The position numbers and the translations under genes were made by a program. The notes under the pieces are model-generated. The model was given only the letters and a program-made list of their open reading frames with translations, made no database searches and was not told the origin of the DNA. A DNA stretch of 64,000 bases. Origin: Paenibacillus dendritiformis (GTDB lineage: Bacteria; Bacillota; Bacilli; Paenibacillales; Paenibacillaceae). The first letter of the stretch is position 1. Each line of letters opens with the position of its first letter. Positions 1 through 8,595 of this stretch are shown here, one piece after another. The stretch covers positions 1,733,501-1,797,500 of the forward strand of contig NZ_OX216966.1 in the NCBI RefSeq assembly GCF_945605565.1. Direction: 5' to 3'.

Positions 1-357
1 GGCGGCCCGGCGCCTGCTGGCCGCCGACCGGGACAAGGCGTCCGAGCTGCTGGGCAATGCCATCGCGATCTCCAAGGACGGGCTGGAGCGCATCCGCTTG
101 ACGCTCAAGGACATGAAGCCGCGGCCCCAGGAGATGGGGATCAATCGGCTCCGCCTGTTCGTCGACGAGTTGGCATCCCGGGAAGGCGTGGCCGCGACGC
201 TGGCCTATCGGACAATGGCGTCGGGGCAGCGAAGGTCGTGAAAGGGCTTGGGATGGTAGGCATGGAGGAGCGGGCCGCTTCCGCAGGAGGCACGGTTATC
301 GTCGACGGGATGAATGGCTTTACCGTAACGACCCTTCTGCCTTGCGGAGGCCGATGA
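1..357 (+). pseudogene. Sensor histidine kinase, 3' part, internally deleted
   Basis: The gene runs in from the left edge. Frame 2 (to the TGA at 239-241) encodes a helical stretch containing DGLERIRLTLKDMKP, typical of the dimerisation region of NarL-type histidine kinases. From about 226 onward a different frame (ending TGA 355-357) encodes GLGMVGMEERAASAGGT, the G2 box and end of an HATPase_c domain. The N and G1 boxes that should lie between are absent. The sequence therefore shows a deletion with frame change, so the kinase is probably dead. Its place before an ABC-2 exporter resembles LnrJK-LnrLMN of Bacillus, where a two-component system controls the exporter. That role is inferred. 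Confidence 0.72.
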
Positions 358-407
358 GGCCGGTGAACATTCTCATGCCGAACAACGTGAATATTCTCAT
401 GGACAGA

Positions 408-445
408 GGATGAACTTATGCACTGACATAAGCGCATCCTTTTTT
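408..445 (+). terminator. Rho-independent terminator after kinase remnant
   Basis: GGATG-aa-CTTATG, loop cactga, CATAAG-cg-CATCC, followed by TTTTTT. It separates the kinase remnant from the exporter operon. Just before it the motif TGAAYATTCTCATG occurs twice (about 364-377 and 388-401). Confidence 0.85.
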
Positions 446-483
446 ATTACAATACGGACAGAACCATGGAGGGAGTGAGCCGG

Positions 484-1425
484 ATGAGCAACGTACTGGA
501 AATCCGCAATTTGACCAAAAAATTCGGTGATTTTATCGCCGTCGACAATATATCGCTGAACGTGCGCGAAGGGGAGATCTTCGGCTTCCTGGGCGCCAAC
601 GGCGCGGGCAAGAGCACGACGATCAATATGATCGCGTCCCTGCTGCGGAGCACCAAGGGGGAGATCAGCCTGCTCGGCAAAAATATCGCGAAGGACAGCC
701 GCTTCGCCAAAATGAACACCGGCATCGTGCCGCAGGACCTCGCAATTTACGAGGATATGACGGCCTATGAGAATGTGCATTTTTTTGCCGGCCTGTACGG
801 CCTGAGGGGGGAACTGCTGAAGAAGCGCACCGAAGAAGCGCTGGACTTCGTAGGCTTGGGCGACAAGCATGCCAGCTTCCCCAAAAACTTCTCGGGCGGC
901 ATGAAGCGCCGGCTGAACATCGCCTGCGCCATCGCTCATCGGCCGAAGCTAATCATTATGGATGAACCGACGGTCGGGATCGACCCGCATTCCCGCAATT
1001 ATATATTGGGCTCGGTGCGCAAGCTGAACGAGATGGGCTGCACCATCATCTACACAACCCATTACATGGAAGAAGTCGAAGAAATCTGCACCCGCATCGC
1101 GATCGTCGATCACGGCAAAATTATCGCGGAAGGCACGAAGGAGCAGCTGACCGCGACGATTACCGAATCGAAGGAAATCTGGATCGGCATCAAGTCATCG
1201 GACCCGGCGCTCGAAGTGGATGCGATCCGGCAGATACCGGGCATCACCTCAGTGCGGCTGGAGGAGCAGATGCTCAAAGTTATATCCAAAGCGGAAATCA
1301 ATAATCTGAACCTGATTATCCAACAACTGATCAAGGATCAGGTGGAAATCCGATCGGTCGAAGAGCAAGCGCCGAATCTGGAGACGGTGTTCCTGACCTT
1401 AACCGGCCGGAACTTGCGGGATTAA
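484..1425 (+). CDS. ABC-2 type exporter, ATP-binding protein
   Basis: A 313-residue ATPase that would power the two permeases downstream. Visible motifs are Walker A GANGAGKST (residues about 37-45), signature SGGMK (about 137) and Walker B LIIMDEP (about 156), followed by the H-loop sequence TTHYMEE. Start 484 is preferred over the upstream in-frame ATG at 466 because GGAGGG at 468-473 would serve it. The C-terminal 80 residues form the accessory domain common in drug and bacteriocin exporters of the NatA/CcmA/LnrL type. The ATPase-permease-permease order and the adjoining kinase remnant match LnrLMN-like antibiotic-resistance exporters. The substrate is unknown. Confidence 0.92.
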   Translation: MSNVLEIRNLTKKFGDFIAVDNISLNVREGEIFGFLGANGAGKSTTINMIASLLRSTKGEISLLGKNIAKDSRFAKMNTGIVPQDLAIYEDMTAYENVHFFAGLYGLRGELLKKRTEEALDFVGLGDKHASFPKNFSGGMKRRLNIACAIAHRPKLIIMDEPTVGIDPHSRNYILGSVRKLNEMGCTIIYTTHYMEEVEEICTRIAIVDHGKIIAEGTKEQLTATITESKEIWIGIKSSDPALEVDAIRQIPGITSVRLEEQMLKVISKAEINNLNLIIQQLIKDQVEIRSVEEQAPNLETVFLTLTGRNLRD

Positions 1426-1438
1426 GGAGGAAGCCGCT

Positions 1439-2563
1439 ATGAACATTTGGAATATCGCGCTCAAAGAAATCAAATCCAATCTTCGCAATACCCGAACCTT
1501 TGTGTTTATGCTCGCCCTGCCGATCGTATTGATGCTGATTCTTGGGGCCGCGCTCACGAACGCGTTCACGGACGGCGTAGAGATCGACGGTCTGCGGCTG
1601 CTCGTCCGCAATGAATGGACCGATTCGCAAGGAACGGCAGCCTGGAACCAGTTCGTGCAGGCGATTGAGCAGGAAGGCGTCGAGGTCGTGCAGGCCACCG
1701 CCGGCATGAACGGCCAGGAGGAGGTCCGCACGAACCGCTTTACCGCTTATGCGGAGGTTGATGGCGACGGCATCCAGTTCTATGGAAGCAGTAAAAACAC
1801 GATCGAAAGCAACATTATACAGGGCATGCTGACCGCGTTCGCCGATCGCTACTCGCTGATGGCCGCGGCTTTCCATACCGATCCGGCGGCAGCCCGGGCG
1901 ATCGTCGGCGGGGCCGGGGAGAGCGGCGATTTCATCCGTGACACTGCGCTGAATCCGGACAAGCGCCCGGACTCCTTCGGTTATTACGCGATCGCGATGA
2001 CGACGATGATCGCGCTCTACTCGGTCTTCTCGGCCGGTTATCTGTTCCGCGGCGAGCGCAGCCGCCATACGTCGATCCGCTTAATGGCGGCTCCTATCGG
2101 CAAAGGCGAGATATTCATCGGAAAAGTGATCGGGAGCACGTTCATCAATCTGCTGTGCGTCCTGCTGGTCGTCTTGTTCAGCAAATTCGCCTTCCATGCC
2201 GATTGGGGCACGCATTACGGCATGATCTTTCTTGTACTGCTGACGGAGGTGCTGCTCGCAGTGAGCTTGGGACTCGCGATAAGCTTCCTGTTTCAGGGCG
2301 AGGGCTCTCAAGGCCTGATCATGATGTTTACGCAGGTGGCTTCGTTTCTCGGCGGGGCGTATTTTCCGATTAGCGAGATGGAGGGCTACATGGATTGGCT
2401 CAGCAATCTGTCGCCGCTGCGTTGGGCCAATACCGCTTTGACAGAGATCATCTACGCCGGCGATGCGGCCGCAGGGTGGCCGGTAATCGGCTTGAATACC
2501 GGCATTGCGGCTCTCTTTCTTTTCATTGCGATCATCTTTATGCACAGACGGGAGGCGTTCTAA
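1439..2563 (+). CDS. ABC-2 family permease (first)
   Basis: A 374-residue membrane protein with one N-terminal membrane segment (about 20-40), a large extracytoplasmic domain and five or six C-terminal segments including GGAYFPISEM. This is the ABC2_membrane_3 architecture of LnrM/YhgE-like permeases. RBS AAGGAGG lies 8 bases before the ATG. It is 13 bp downstream of the ATPase gene, so the two are co-transcribed. It should pair with the next gene as a heterodimeric export channel. Confidence 0.9.
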   Translation: MNIWNIALKEIKSNLRNTRTFVFMLALPIVLMLILGAALTNAFTDGVEIDGLRLLVRNEWTDSQGTAAWNQFVQAIEQEGVEVVQATAGMNGQEEVRTNRFTAYAEVDGDGIQFYGSSKNTIESNIIQGMLTAFADRYSLMAAAFHTDPAAARAIVGGAGESGDFIRDTALNPDKRPDSFGYYAIAMTTMIALYSVFSAGYLFRGERSRHTSIRLMAAPIGKGEIFIGKVIGSTFINLLCVLLVVLFSKFAFHADWGTHYGMIFLVLLTEVLLAVSLGLAISFLFQGEGSQGLIMMFTQVASFLGGAYFPISEMEGYMDWLSNLSPLRWANTALTEIIYAGDAAAGWPVIGLNTGIAALFLFIAIIFMHRREAF

Positions 2564-2564
2564 T

Positions 2565-3713
2565 ATGAGCGAAGTGATATGGCTTATCCGCAAAACAATG
2601 ACCGAGACATTCCGCAATAAAAAGAACTGGCTTATCTACTTCGGCCTGCCCGTCGCCGGTGTGCTGTTGTCCATGATGATATATGCGAACCATAGCAGCG
2701 GGACGCTCCGCGTCGGCATGCTGAACCTGGACGGCGATCAGGCGATTACACAGGATGCGATCCGCTTCCTGGAAGGCTTGAATCAGATCAAAATCACGGT
2801 CCTGGATGAAGCGGCGATGAAGCGCGATCTCGCGGCAGGCAACCTGGACAGCGGCATCGTGTTCGGCGAAGGGTTCGCCGCAAGCGTGCGTGCCGGCAAG
2901 CCGGAACATCTGGATATCATCTCCGTGAAAGGGACGCAGGTCACCGCCTACGTCAAGGCGATGCTTCAGAACTTTGTCGGCAACGTGGCCGCGATTGGCC
3001 GCAGTGCTGAAGGCGATGATGCCCGGTTCGACACCATCTATGCCGCATACAGCCAGCAGCGGTTCAAGGTGACGGCCGAGACGCTGGAGGATACGTCGAA
3101 CATGAAGTCCATGACCTATCAATCGATTGGCTTCCTCGTCGCGTTCATGATGTACTCCGCGGTGAGCATGTCGGAGATGATTCTGAAGGAGAAAGAGAAC
3201 CGCACGTTCCTGCGGCTGCTGTCCGCACCCGTCTCCGCAAGGTCGTATGTGCTCTCGAACGTGGCCGTCAATGTCGTGGTTATGCTGCTGCAGATTACGG
3301 TCACGCTGATCGTGATGAAGAACATCCTCCATATTGACTCGGGCATCCCGTATGGCAATATAATCGCGGCGCTGATCCTGTTCGCCTTTACGGCCATCAG
3401 CCTCTCGCTCTTGATCGTCGCCTTCTCGAAGAGCAGCGCGGGCGCAGGCGCCCTGCAAAATCTGATCATTACGCCGTCCTGTCTGCTCGCCGGCTGCTTC
3501 TTCCCGATGGACATCATGCCAGACACGATGCGCAAAATCTCGCACTTCATGCCGCAGCATTGGCTGTTGGACATGATCAGTAAGCTGCAGCAAGGCGTTA
3601 CGTTCGGCAGCCTGGCTCTGAATATGGCGATTCTGATCGCCTTCGCCGCGGTCTTCGCGCTCATCGCGATCTTCCGCTTCGGCCGCAACAACGACATCCG
3701 GCAGTTCGTGTAA
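2565..3713 (+). CDS. ABC-2 family permease (second)
   Basis: A 382-residue paralogue of the preceding permease with the same layout: N-terminal segment, extracytoplasmic domain, then a C-terminal membrane bundle with the motif LLAGCFFPMDIMP. Start 2565 follows GGGAGG at 2550-2555, within the end of the upstream gene; the stop of that gene and this start are one base apart, indicating translational coupling. Longer in-frame starts upstream would lie inside the first permease gene. No terminator is evident after it. Confidence 0.9.
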   Translation: MSEVIWLIRKTMTETFRNKKNWLIYFGLPVAGVLLSMMIYANHSSGTLRVGMLNLDGDQAITQDAIRFLEGLNQIKITVLDEAAMKRDLAAGNLDSGIVFGEGFAASVRAGKPEHLDIISVKGTQVTAYVKAMLQNFVGNVAAIGRSAEGDDARFDTIYAAYSQQRFKVTAETLEDTSNMKSMTYQSIGFLVAFMMYSAVSMSEMILKEKENRTFLRLLSAPVSARSYVLSNVAVNVVVMLLQITVTLIVMKNILHIDSGIPYGNIIAALILFAFTAISLSLLIVAFSKSSAGAGALQNLIITPSCLLAGCFFPMDIMPDTMRKISHFMPQHWLLDMISKLQQGVTFGSLALNMAILIAFAAVFALIAIFRFGRNNDIRQFV

Positions 3714-3747
3714 GCCGGAAGCCAGGGGGGACAGACCATCGCTGCGT

Positions 3748-4110
3748 TCACGTCATAACATCGCAAGAGTGGCGGAAAAGCCCCTCTATTTTTTCCCGGT
3801 CATATTCCAATATCCAATCGTTGAACTCTTCATAGAGCGGCCGCAGCGGATCCAAGGCAGCGCAGATGACATCGCACCCCCGATCATCATAGAGATGGTA
3901 AATCATTTGCTTCGTCTTATTGATCAGATAGATGTCGATGCCGCAACGTTCGAATCCGCTTTTTGCTCTTTACATATTTGGGATAGATTCTGGCCGGTCT
4001 GCGCTGCAGCCGAGTGTCGCTCGCATCGCAATGAATGTCGGTGACGAGGAATATATCGTCGGATTCATCAAATACGCGCTCAAAAATTCGAATGCTTCTA
4101 TATATAAAAG
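3748..4110 (-). pseudogene. DUF3885-like protein, frameshifted
   Basis: On the minus strand two adjoining frames read as one family. The upstream part (about 4105 to 3945) encodes IFERVFDESDDIFLVTD...IYPKYVK. The downstream part (about 3965 to the stop at 3748) encodes IDIYLINKTKQMIYHLYDD, RGCDVI and FNDWILEYDR. These are the hallmarks of the DUF3885 family, which is about 200 residues and of unknown function. A frame change near 3945-3965 breaks the gene, and the N-terminal third was not recognised. It is probably a pseudogene, although a sequencing error could give the same picture. Confidence 0.65.
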
Positions 4111-4205
4111 ATAAAGGTGAAAGCCGCGAAGCGGTAGCAAGTCAGGATAACCGGCATACGATATAACAGGATATCCGCCTATCAATTGCCGGGAAGGTGT
4201 TATGA

Positions 4206-4709
4206 TTGAGACAAAATGAGATGTGGCAGTCTGTATTAACTGAATTATACAACAGTCTGTATGGCGAACAGATGGTCTGTTCCATGAGCACGGAGTTGTT
4301 TCATATACCTGAAACGCAAAATTTACAAGGAAATTCAGAAATGCATGCCAGTCTTGTCCCTGCGTCTTATCATCGGGTGACTGCGGCCGGTTCAGCCCAA
4401 AGATTGGTGAACGGAGAGAGCGCCCCGACCATTATTGCGACACTGGTTGCCTGCATACAGAACGCCGAGCGGCTGGATCGCGACGTACATTCCGGTTTAT
4501 TGGTCATGAGAGATGCCGCACCAGCTGCCTACAAGCCCGTAATCGAAAACATCATACGCTGGCAGGAACACGCTGAAGTGCATCTGCAGAACGCAAAACA
4601 ATTGACGAATCAAAACATTGGCGCATCCCCTCGGCTTGGGTATTATACCGCCCTTAGACATGAAAATAGCCCATGTCAGCGACATAGGCTTGCCAACTGC
4701 ATTTATTAA
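4206..4709 (+). CDS. Hypothetical protein, helical, ferritin-like character
   Basis: A 167-residue protein starting at TTG 4206, with GGAAGGTG about 8 bases upstream. An ATG at 4202 in another frame hits a stop after five codons. The N-terminus is polar, and a helical stretch around residues 75-140 contains RWQEHAEVHLQNA, reminiscent of spore-coat or ferritin-like helical proteins. No family was recognised with confidence. Its stop codon overlaps that of the convergent CHRD gene. Confidence 0.5.
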   Translation: MRQNEMWQSVLTELYNSLYGEQMVCSMSTELFHIPETQNLQGNSEMHASLVPASYHRVTAAGSAQRLVNGESAPTIIATLVACIQNAERLDRDVHSGLLVMRDAAPAAYKPVIENIIRWQEHAEVHLQNAKQLTNQNIGASPRLGYYTALRHENSPCQRHRLANCIY

Positions 4710-5107
4710 CAGGTGATTTGACCGCGAATTTCTCCGTCTGGAAATTGTATGGTATGGACGTTGACATAGGCGTTCCCTCTTTCGATCTCACGAATGAGGT
4801 CGCGGATCGTTTTGCCTTTCAGAGGTCCGATTAGATCTCGGCTCGTCAGGACACCGCGGATGACTCCTCGTCTAACGGAGATGCCAAATTTGGACGGACC
4901 GAACAGGAAGGCTACGATGGGACCATTCTGCCCTCTTCTGCCAAGATGAATATGGGCCTGGGTCACCCGGTTAATATTTCGGATCACCAGCCGGAATCGT
5001 AACTGAGTGCGATTGCTGCTCAGCTGAAAAATAGCATCTCCTGAAGCTATCGTTCTTACAGGAGGCACTTCATTTCGCCCCGATAGGATTGCCCTGAATG
5101 TTCTAAT
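4706..5107 (-). CDS. CHRD domain protein
   Basis: A 133-residue protein consisting almost entirely of one CHRD (chordin-like) domain: FRAILSGRNEVPPV at the N-terminus, then AHIHLGRRGQNGPIVAFL and a C-terminal AYVNVHT...FPDGEIRGQI. CHRD proteins are usually surface-associated in Bacilli. The domain begins upstream of the first conventional start (GTG at 5068). The only placement that includes it and has a ribosome site (AAGGAG at 5117-5122) uses ATT at 5105-5107. That start is an inference. No signal peptide is visible. Confidence 0.72.
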   Translation of the reverse strand: MRTFRAILSGRNEVPPVRTIASGDAIFQLSSNRTQLRFRLVIRNINRVTQAHIHLGRRGQNGPIVAFLFGPSKFGISVRRGVIRGVLTSRDLIGPLKGKTIRDLIREIERGNAYVNVHTIQFPDGEIRGQITC

Positions 5108-5255
5108 AAGTCCTCGCTCCTTTCATATCGCTCTTATAACGTATTCTTTAAAACATGAATGGTTTGTACGTTTGCCCAGAAAATATGATTTCGGAGTCAG
5201 CAGTGGTACAATAGTCGACAGACATGCTTCCGGCATATTAAAGGGGGATACAGCC

Positions 5256-5936
5256 ATGAACAACTCCGCGAAAACCATTATTGAAAAATTGAATCTCCGC
5301 AAATATTCGACGAAGCTGATTTTGGGCAAGCCGGACGATATCGCCGATTTCGATGAGCTGGAGTACGACACATCGGCGGTCGAAGAGAAATACAGTCTCA
5401 TTTTTACGTTCATCTTCAACTTGGAGGAGTTCGTGAGCCAGCTGAATCAGGTGATTGAACAGCAGCTGCTCGAAGAGGGCGGGTATCTGTTCTTCGCCTA
5501 TCCGAAGAAAAATAATCCGAAGTACGCGGAATATATTGAGCGGGACAGCTTCTTCGCCGAAGTCCCTATGGACGAGGATGGATATGTGAAGGGCAGCCCG
5601 ATTAAGTTCGCCCGCATGGTGAGCCTGAACGACGTGTTTACCGTCATCGGGCTGAAATCCCAGGCGAAGAAGGCGGCGAGCTCAGCCACAACGAAAGCGA
5701 GCCAATGCGTGGATGATTATGTCGACCGTGTGGAAGACATCAAGTCCTATTTGCAGAACGACGAGGAAATAGCACAGCGGTACAATCAATTGACTCCCGG
5801 CTACCAGAAAGACTGGGCGCGGTATGTATACAGCGCGAAGAAAAAGGAAACGCAGGACAAGAGACTGGCCGAAATGAAAACCGTGCTGGCCGAGGGCTAT
5901 AAATCGATTGATCTATATAGAAGAAACAAGAAATAA
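5256..5936 (+). CDS. YdeI/OmpD-associated family protein
   Basis: A 226-residue protein. The C-terminal 60 residues carry the family pattern LTPGYQKDWARYVYSAKKKE, followed by KRLAEMKTVLAEGYKSIDLY, as in YdeI/OmpD-associated (bacteriocin-protection) proteins. The N-terminal 150 residues form the accompanying alpha/beta domain (EEGGYLFFAYPKKNNPKYAE). Start 5256 follows AAGGGGGA. It is monocistronic, and its role is not known beyond the family name. Confidence 0.75.
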   Translation: MNNSAKTIIEKLNLRKYSTKLILGKPDDIADFDELEYDTSAVEEKYSLIFTFIFNLEEFVSQLNQVIEQQLLEEGGYLFFAYPKKNNPKYAEYIERDSFFAEVPMDEDGYVKGSPIKFARMVSLNDVFTVIGLKSQAKKAASSATTKASQCVDDYVDRVEDIKSYLQNDEEIAQRYNQLTPGYQKDWARYVYSAKKKETQDKRLAEMKTVLAEGYKSIDLYRRNKK

Positions 5937-6068
5937 GAGCGCGGTCACAGCATCGCAGGCATAGGCAACGGTGGAGCTCGAACGGTGGTCCAAGCCGTAA
6001 CGTATGGAAGGCGAACTCGAGGCAGGTTGAAAAACATCGCCAAACCCCGTACAATGACATCGAATGAG

Positions 6069-6083
6069 TGATAATCATTCTCA
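6069..6083. promoter_or_regulatory. Fur box
   Basis: TGATAAT-C-ATTCTCA matches the 7-1-7 Fur consensus TGATAATnATTATCA with one mismatch per half at most. It lies 20-35 bp before the AraC regulator start and covers an ATG (6064) that is therefore unlikely to be the real start. Confidence 0.8.
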
Positions 6084-6105
6084 TCCCGTGGAGAGGAGGT
6101 CCATG

Positions 6106-7125
6106 ATGGCTCAGGATGTATTGATTACGGAGGTTCATGATTATTTCGACCGGCTTGCCGAAGTGGTCGACGGCCGGGTTCAGCATACAGGCGGCGAGCA
6201 GCAGCTTGTTCTCCCTTCTCATATTGGCATCGGCTCGATTACGCGGCTGCGGATTCGTCCGGGCATGGAGATCATAATGACGGACGTGACGTACGAGCAA
6301 AATATGATGCTTCGCATTCAGGAGGCTTGCCGGCTGTTCGAGCTAAGCTATTGCGTAAGCGGGGAGATCTACTGCGAGTGGGGCGGCAAGGACAGCCTCA
6401 CGGAGAAGCAGACGGGCAACGTCCTGTACCTGGAGGACATTGAAGTATACGAGGAGAAGAAGGCCGGTCATCGCCATCAATTGCTGGAGATCCGCCTTTC
6501 TCCAGATGAGTTGTTCCGGTATGCAGGGGATACGGCGGAGAAGCAGAAAATGGAGACCTGGCTCCGGCGCCATCGGGGAAGAATCGACCGCTATCCGGAT
6601 TCCCCGGCCATCCGCAAATGCGTGCTGGATCTGCTTCAGTGCACATATCAAGGCACGATGAAGCGCCTATATATGGAGAGCAAGGCAATGGAGTTCATCG
6701 CCTTGTTCGGCGAGGCGGACGGGCTCGATGTGACGGGCGGACCGCGGCAGCGCTCGTTGAGCCGCGACGATATCATCAAGCTGCGCGAAGCGAGGCAGCT
6801 TGTCCTCGACCATTGCGAGCAGCCTCTCTCCATCCGGCAGCTGGCGAGACAGTCCGGGCTGAATGAATTCAAGCTGAAGACCGGCTTCCGCGAGCTGTTC
6901 GGCATGACGGTATTCGAGCTGGTGCGCAAGGAGCGGATGGAGAAGGCCTTGCGGTATATGGAAGCCGATCGGATGAATGTGAGCGAGGCCGCGGTCGCTG
7001 TCGGCTACAGCAATGCGAGCAATTTTACAGCCGCGTTCCGCAAGCATTACGGCTGCAATCCGAGCGAATACAGGAAGCGGCTGGAGCAGTTGGGCGCAGA
7101 GCGAGAGCAGCGCGATGCAGAATAA
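6106..7125 (+). CDS. AraC family regulator, Fur-controlled
   Basis: A 339-residue regulator. The C-terminal 100 residues hold two helix-turn-helix motifs (LSIRQLARQSGLNEFKLKTG and MNVSEAAVAVGYSNASNFTA) ending FRKHYGCNPSEYRK, typical AraC. The N-terminal 220 residues resemble the sensor part of PchR/YbtA-type siderophore regulators (RIRPGMEIIMTD, SYCVSGEIY). AGGAGGT at 6094-6100 allows ATG 6103 or 6106; 6106 has the better spacing. The Fur box immediately upstream predicts iron repression. Its targets may include the siderophore locus 7 kb away, which is an inference. Confidence 0.88.
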   Translation: MAQDVLITEVHDYFDRLAEVVDGRVQHTGGEQQLVLPSHIGIGSITRLRIRPGMEIIMTDVTYEQNMMLRIQEACRLFELSYCVSGEIYCEWGGKDSLTEKQTGNVLYLEDIEVYEEKKAGHRHQLLEIRLSPDELFRYAGDTAEKQKMETWLRRHRGRIDRYPDSPAIRKCVLDLLQCTYQGTMKRLYMESKAMEFIALFGEADGLDVTGGPRQRSLSRDDIIKLREARQLVLDHCEQPLSIRQLARQSGLNEFKLKTGFRELFGMTVFELVRKERMEKALRYMEADRMNVSEAAVAVGYSNASNFTAAFRKHYGCNPSEYRKRLEQLGAEREQRDAE

Positions 7126-7169
7126 CGGGTGAGGCTTCAAGCAAGCCGATGTAACCTTCCCACGAAAAA

Positions 7170-7198
7170 GAAGCAGGCTGCCGCGGCAACCTGCTTAA
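7170..7198. terminator. Hairpin between convergent genes
   Basis: AAGCAGG, inner TGCCGCGGCA, CCTGCTT lies between the AraC regulator (+) and the Rpn-type gene (-). An A-rich run precedes it on the + strand, which gives a T-rich tail for the minus-strand transcript. Confidence 0.65.
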
Positions 7199-7201
7199 CG
7201 C

Positions 7202-8131
7202 TTATGTGATCTCCGCCTGTCCGTTCGTTTCCGGCTTGCACATCCTATTTTCCTTCAACCGTTCAATCTGGGCAGCATCAAGCCCTGTTATGCGGCAGAT
7301 AAGGGCGGCATCCAGTCCTTCTTTCAACATATTTATTGCCGTGTTGTTAATCCCTTCTTTAATTCCTTCTTTAATTCCTTCTTTAAGTCCGGCTGTACGC
7401 GCATCGTTCAGCAGGCTGGCGCGATCATGCAACGCCTTTTCCCGCAGGGCATAACGCCGCCTTGTCTCCTCATCGCTCGCCAAATACGAGAGACGGGCCT
7501 CGGCTTCCTTAAATAGCTCATCCACCGTCATCAACTCCTCCAATTGTTCGGTTGTTGTCTGTTGATCCAAAAACCTCAGCCAGCGATGCAACGGATCGCG
7601 GATATCAAAGGGCAGGCGCCGGAATTTCGGGCATTCGATAAAATGGAGCTCCAATATGTCGGTCAGCATATAGCTGCGCTCTTCATCCTCATATAAATGA
7701 AAGGTACTATGAAACTTCTCCAGCGGAAGATAATGATGGTCGAGAATATTTACCCCTATGGACCGCTGCAAACGGTCATAAGGATCCCCATGATGAAGCG
7801 ATTCGGTCAGCAGCTTGCCTACATAGAATAAACTTCGATAGTCCATTCGAACAAAGCGGCGCACTTGCATTTCGACATTTACTTTTTCACGGCCATCGAC
7901 TTCACATAAAATATCCAGCACCGCTTCCTTATCTTCCACTAACTCACGGGCGAGCTTTGTATCTTCTATAATAGACACATCGGTGATCATCTGTGCGCCC
8001 TCGCGCCGGAGTATGGCATTTAACAAGCCAATCAGCAAGCGCTTGCCTTCCTTTTCGCCAAACAAGCGCTTGAACAGAAAATCGTTTTTCGGGTTAAGTC
8101 TGTGTAATTGCTGCACATCAGCTGTTTTCAC
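7202..8131 (-). CDS. Rpn/PD-(D/E)XK nuclease family transposase-like protein
   Basis: A 309-residue protein of the PDDEXK_2 family (Rpn/YhgA-like, often labelled transposase). It starts with the typical NPKNDFLFKRLFGEKEGKRL, followed by VLDILCEVD and KVNVEMQ, which supply the D and E-x-Q catalytic residues. Near the C-terminus the tripartite GIKEGIKEGI repeat leads into a helix LDAALICRITGLDAAQIERL. Family members promote recA-independent recombination or act in defence. It is a single gene with no terminal inverted repeats seen, so it is not called an insertion sequence here. Confidence 0.85.
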   Translation of the reverse strand: MKTADVQQLHRLNPKNDFLFKRLFGEKEGKRLLIGLLNAILRREGAQMITDVSIIEDTKLARELVEDKEAVLDILCEVDGREKVNVEMQVRRFVRMDYRSLFYVGKLLTESLHHGDPYDRLQRSIGVNILDHHYLPLEKFHSTFHLYEDEERSYMLTDILELHFIECPKFRRLPFDIRDPLHRWLRFLDQQTTTEQLEELMTVDELFKEAEARLSYLASDEETRRRYALREKALHDRASLLNDARTAGLKEGIKEGIKEGINNTAINMLKEGLDAALICRITGLDAAQIERLKENRMCKPETNGQAEIT

Positions 8132-8192
8132 CTTATCTCCTCCTCATTGTAACATATTTGGCTGCCATTCAATTCCGAAAGTATCCTGAAAA

Positions 8193-8248
8193 AAGCACGC
8201 GCCATCCGCTTCTCCTAATTACCAAGGAGACTCGGACAGCGCGTGCTT
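8193..8248. repeat. Long imperfect inverted repeat
   Basis: Arms AAGCACGCGC and GCGCGTGCTT enclose inner paired blocks TCCG/CGGA and TCTCC/GGAGA around a short AT-rich loop. It sits upstream of the Rpn-type gene. It could be a terminator-like hairpin, a cruciform or a small non-autonomous element. The rest of 8249-8595 shows no gene I can support. Confidence 0.6.
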
Positions 8249-8595
8249 CGCGGCTGGCGATTTTGTTTCTGCGTATTCCATACGTTGGCAGCTAAATTAG
8301 TTCGCTTCCATAATATCACATATTAGGCATTAGGGCGATGTAATACGGTTCAGGAGCTTTATCAAATCGATCTATTAGTTATAAACAAACAAAGCTAAAC
8401 CAACATCAAGCGGAAGATAAGCTTTTGTAAAACAACAGGCGCCTAATGCAAACATTTCGCGGGAAAGGCCGCTTTCCATCGTAAAAAAGCCGATTGTATT
8501 CTGGTACGGCAGGTCTATTGTGTTAGGGACGGCGGGTGTCATATACTTTTGCTGTATATACGGTCGGCTACCGTTCGCAAGGAGGGAGGCCAGCA

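Noticed and set aside
7202..8131. An insertion sequence around the Rpn-type gene
   Set aside because: Although the family is often called transposase, no terminal inverted repeats or target duplications were found.
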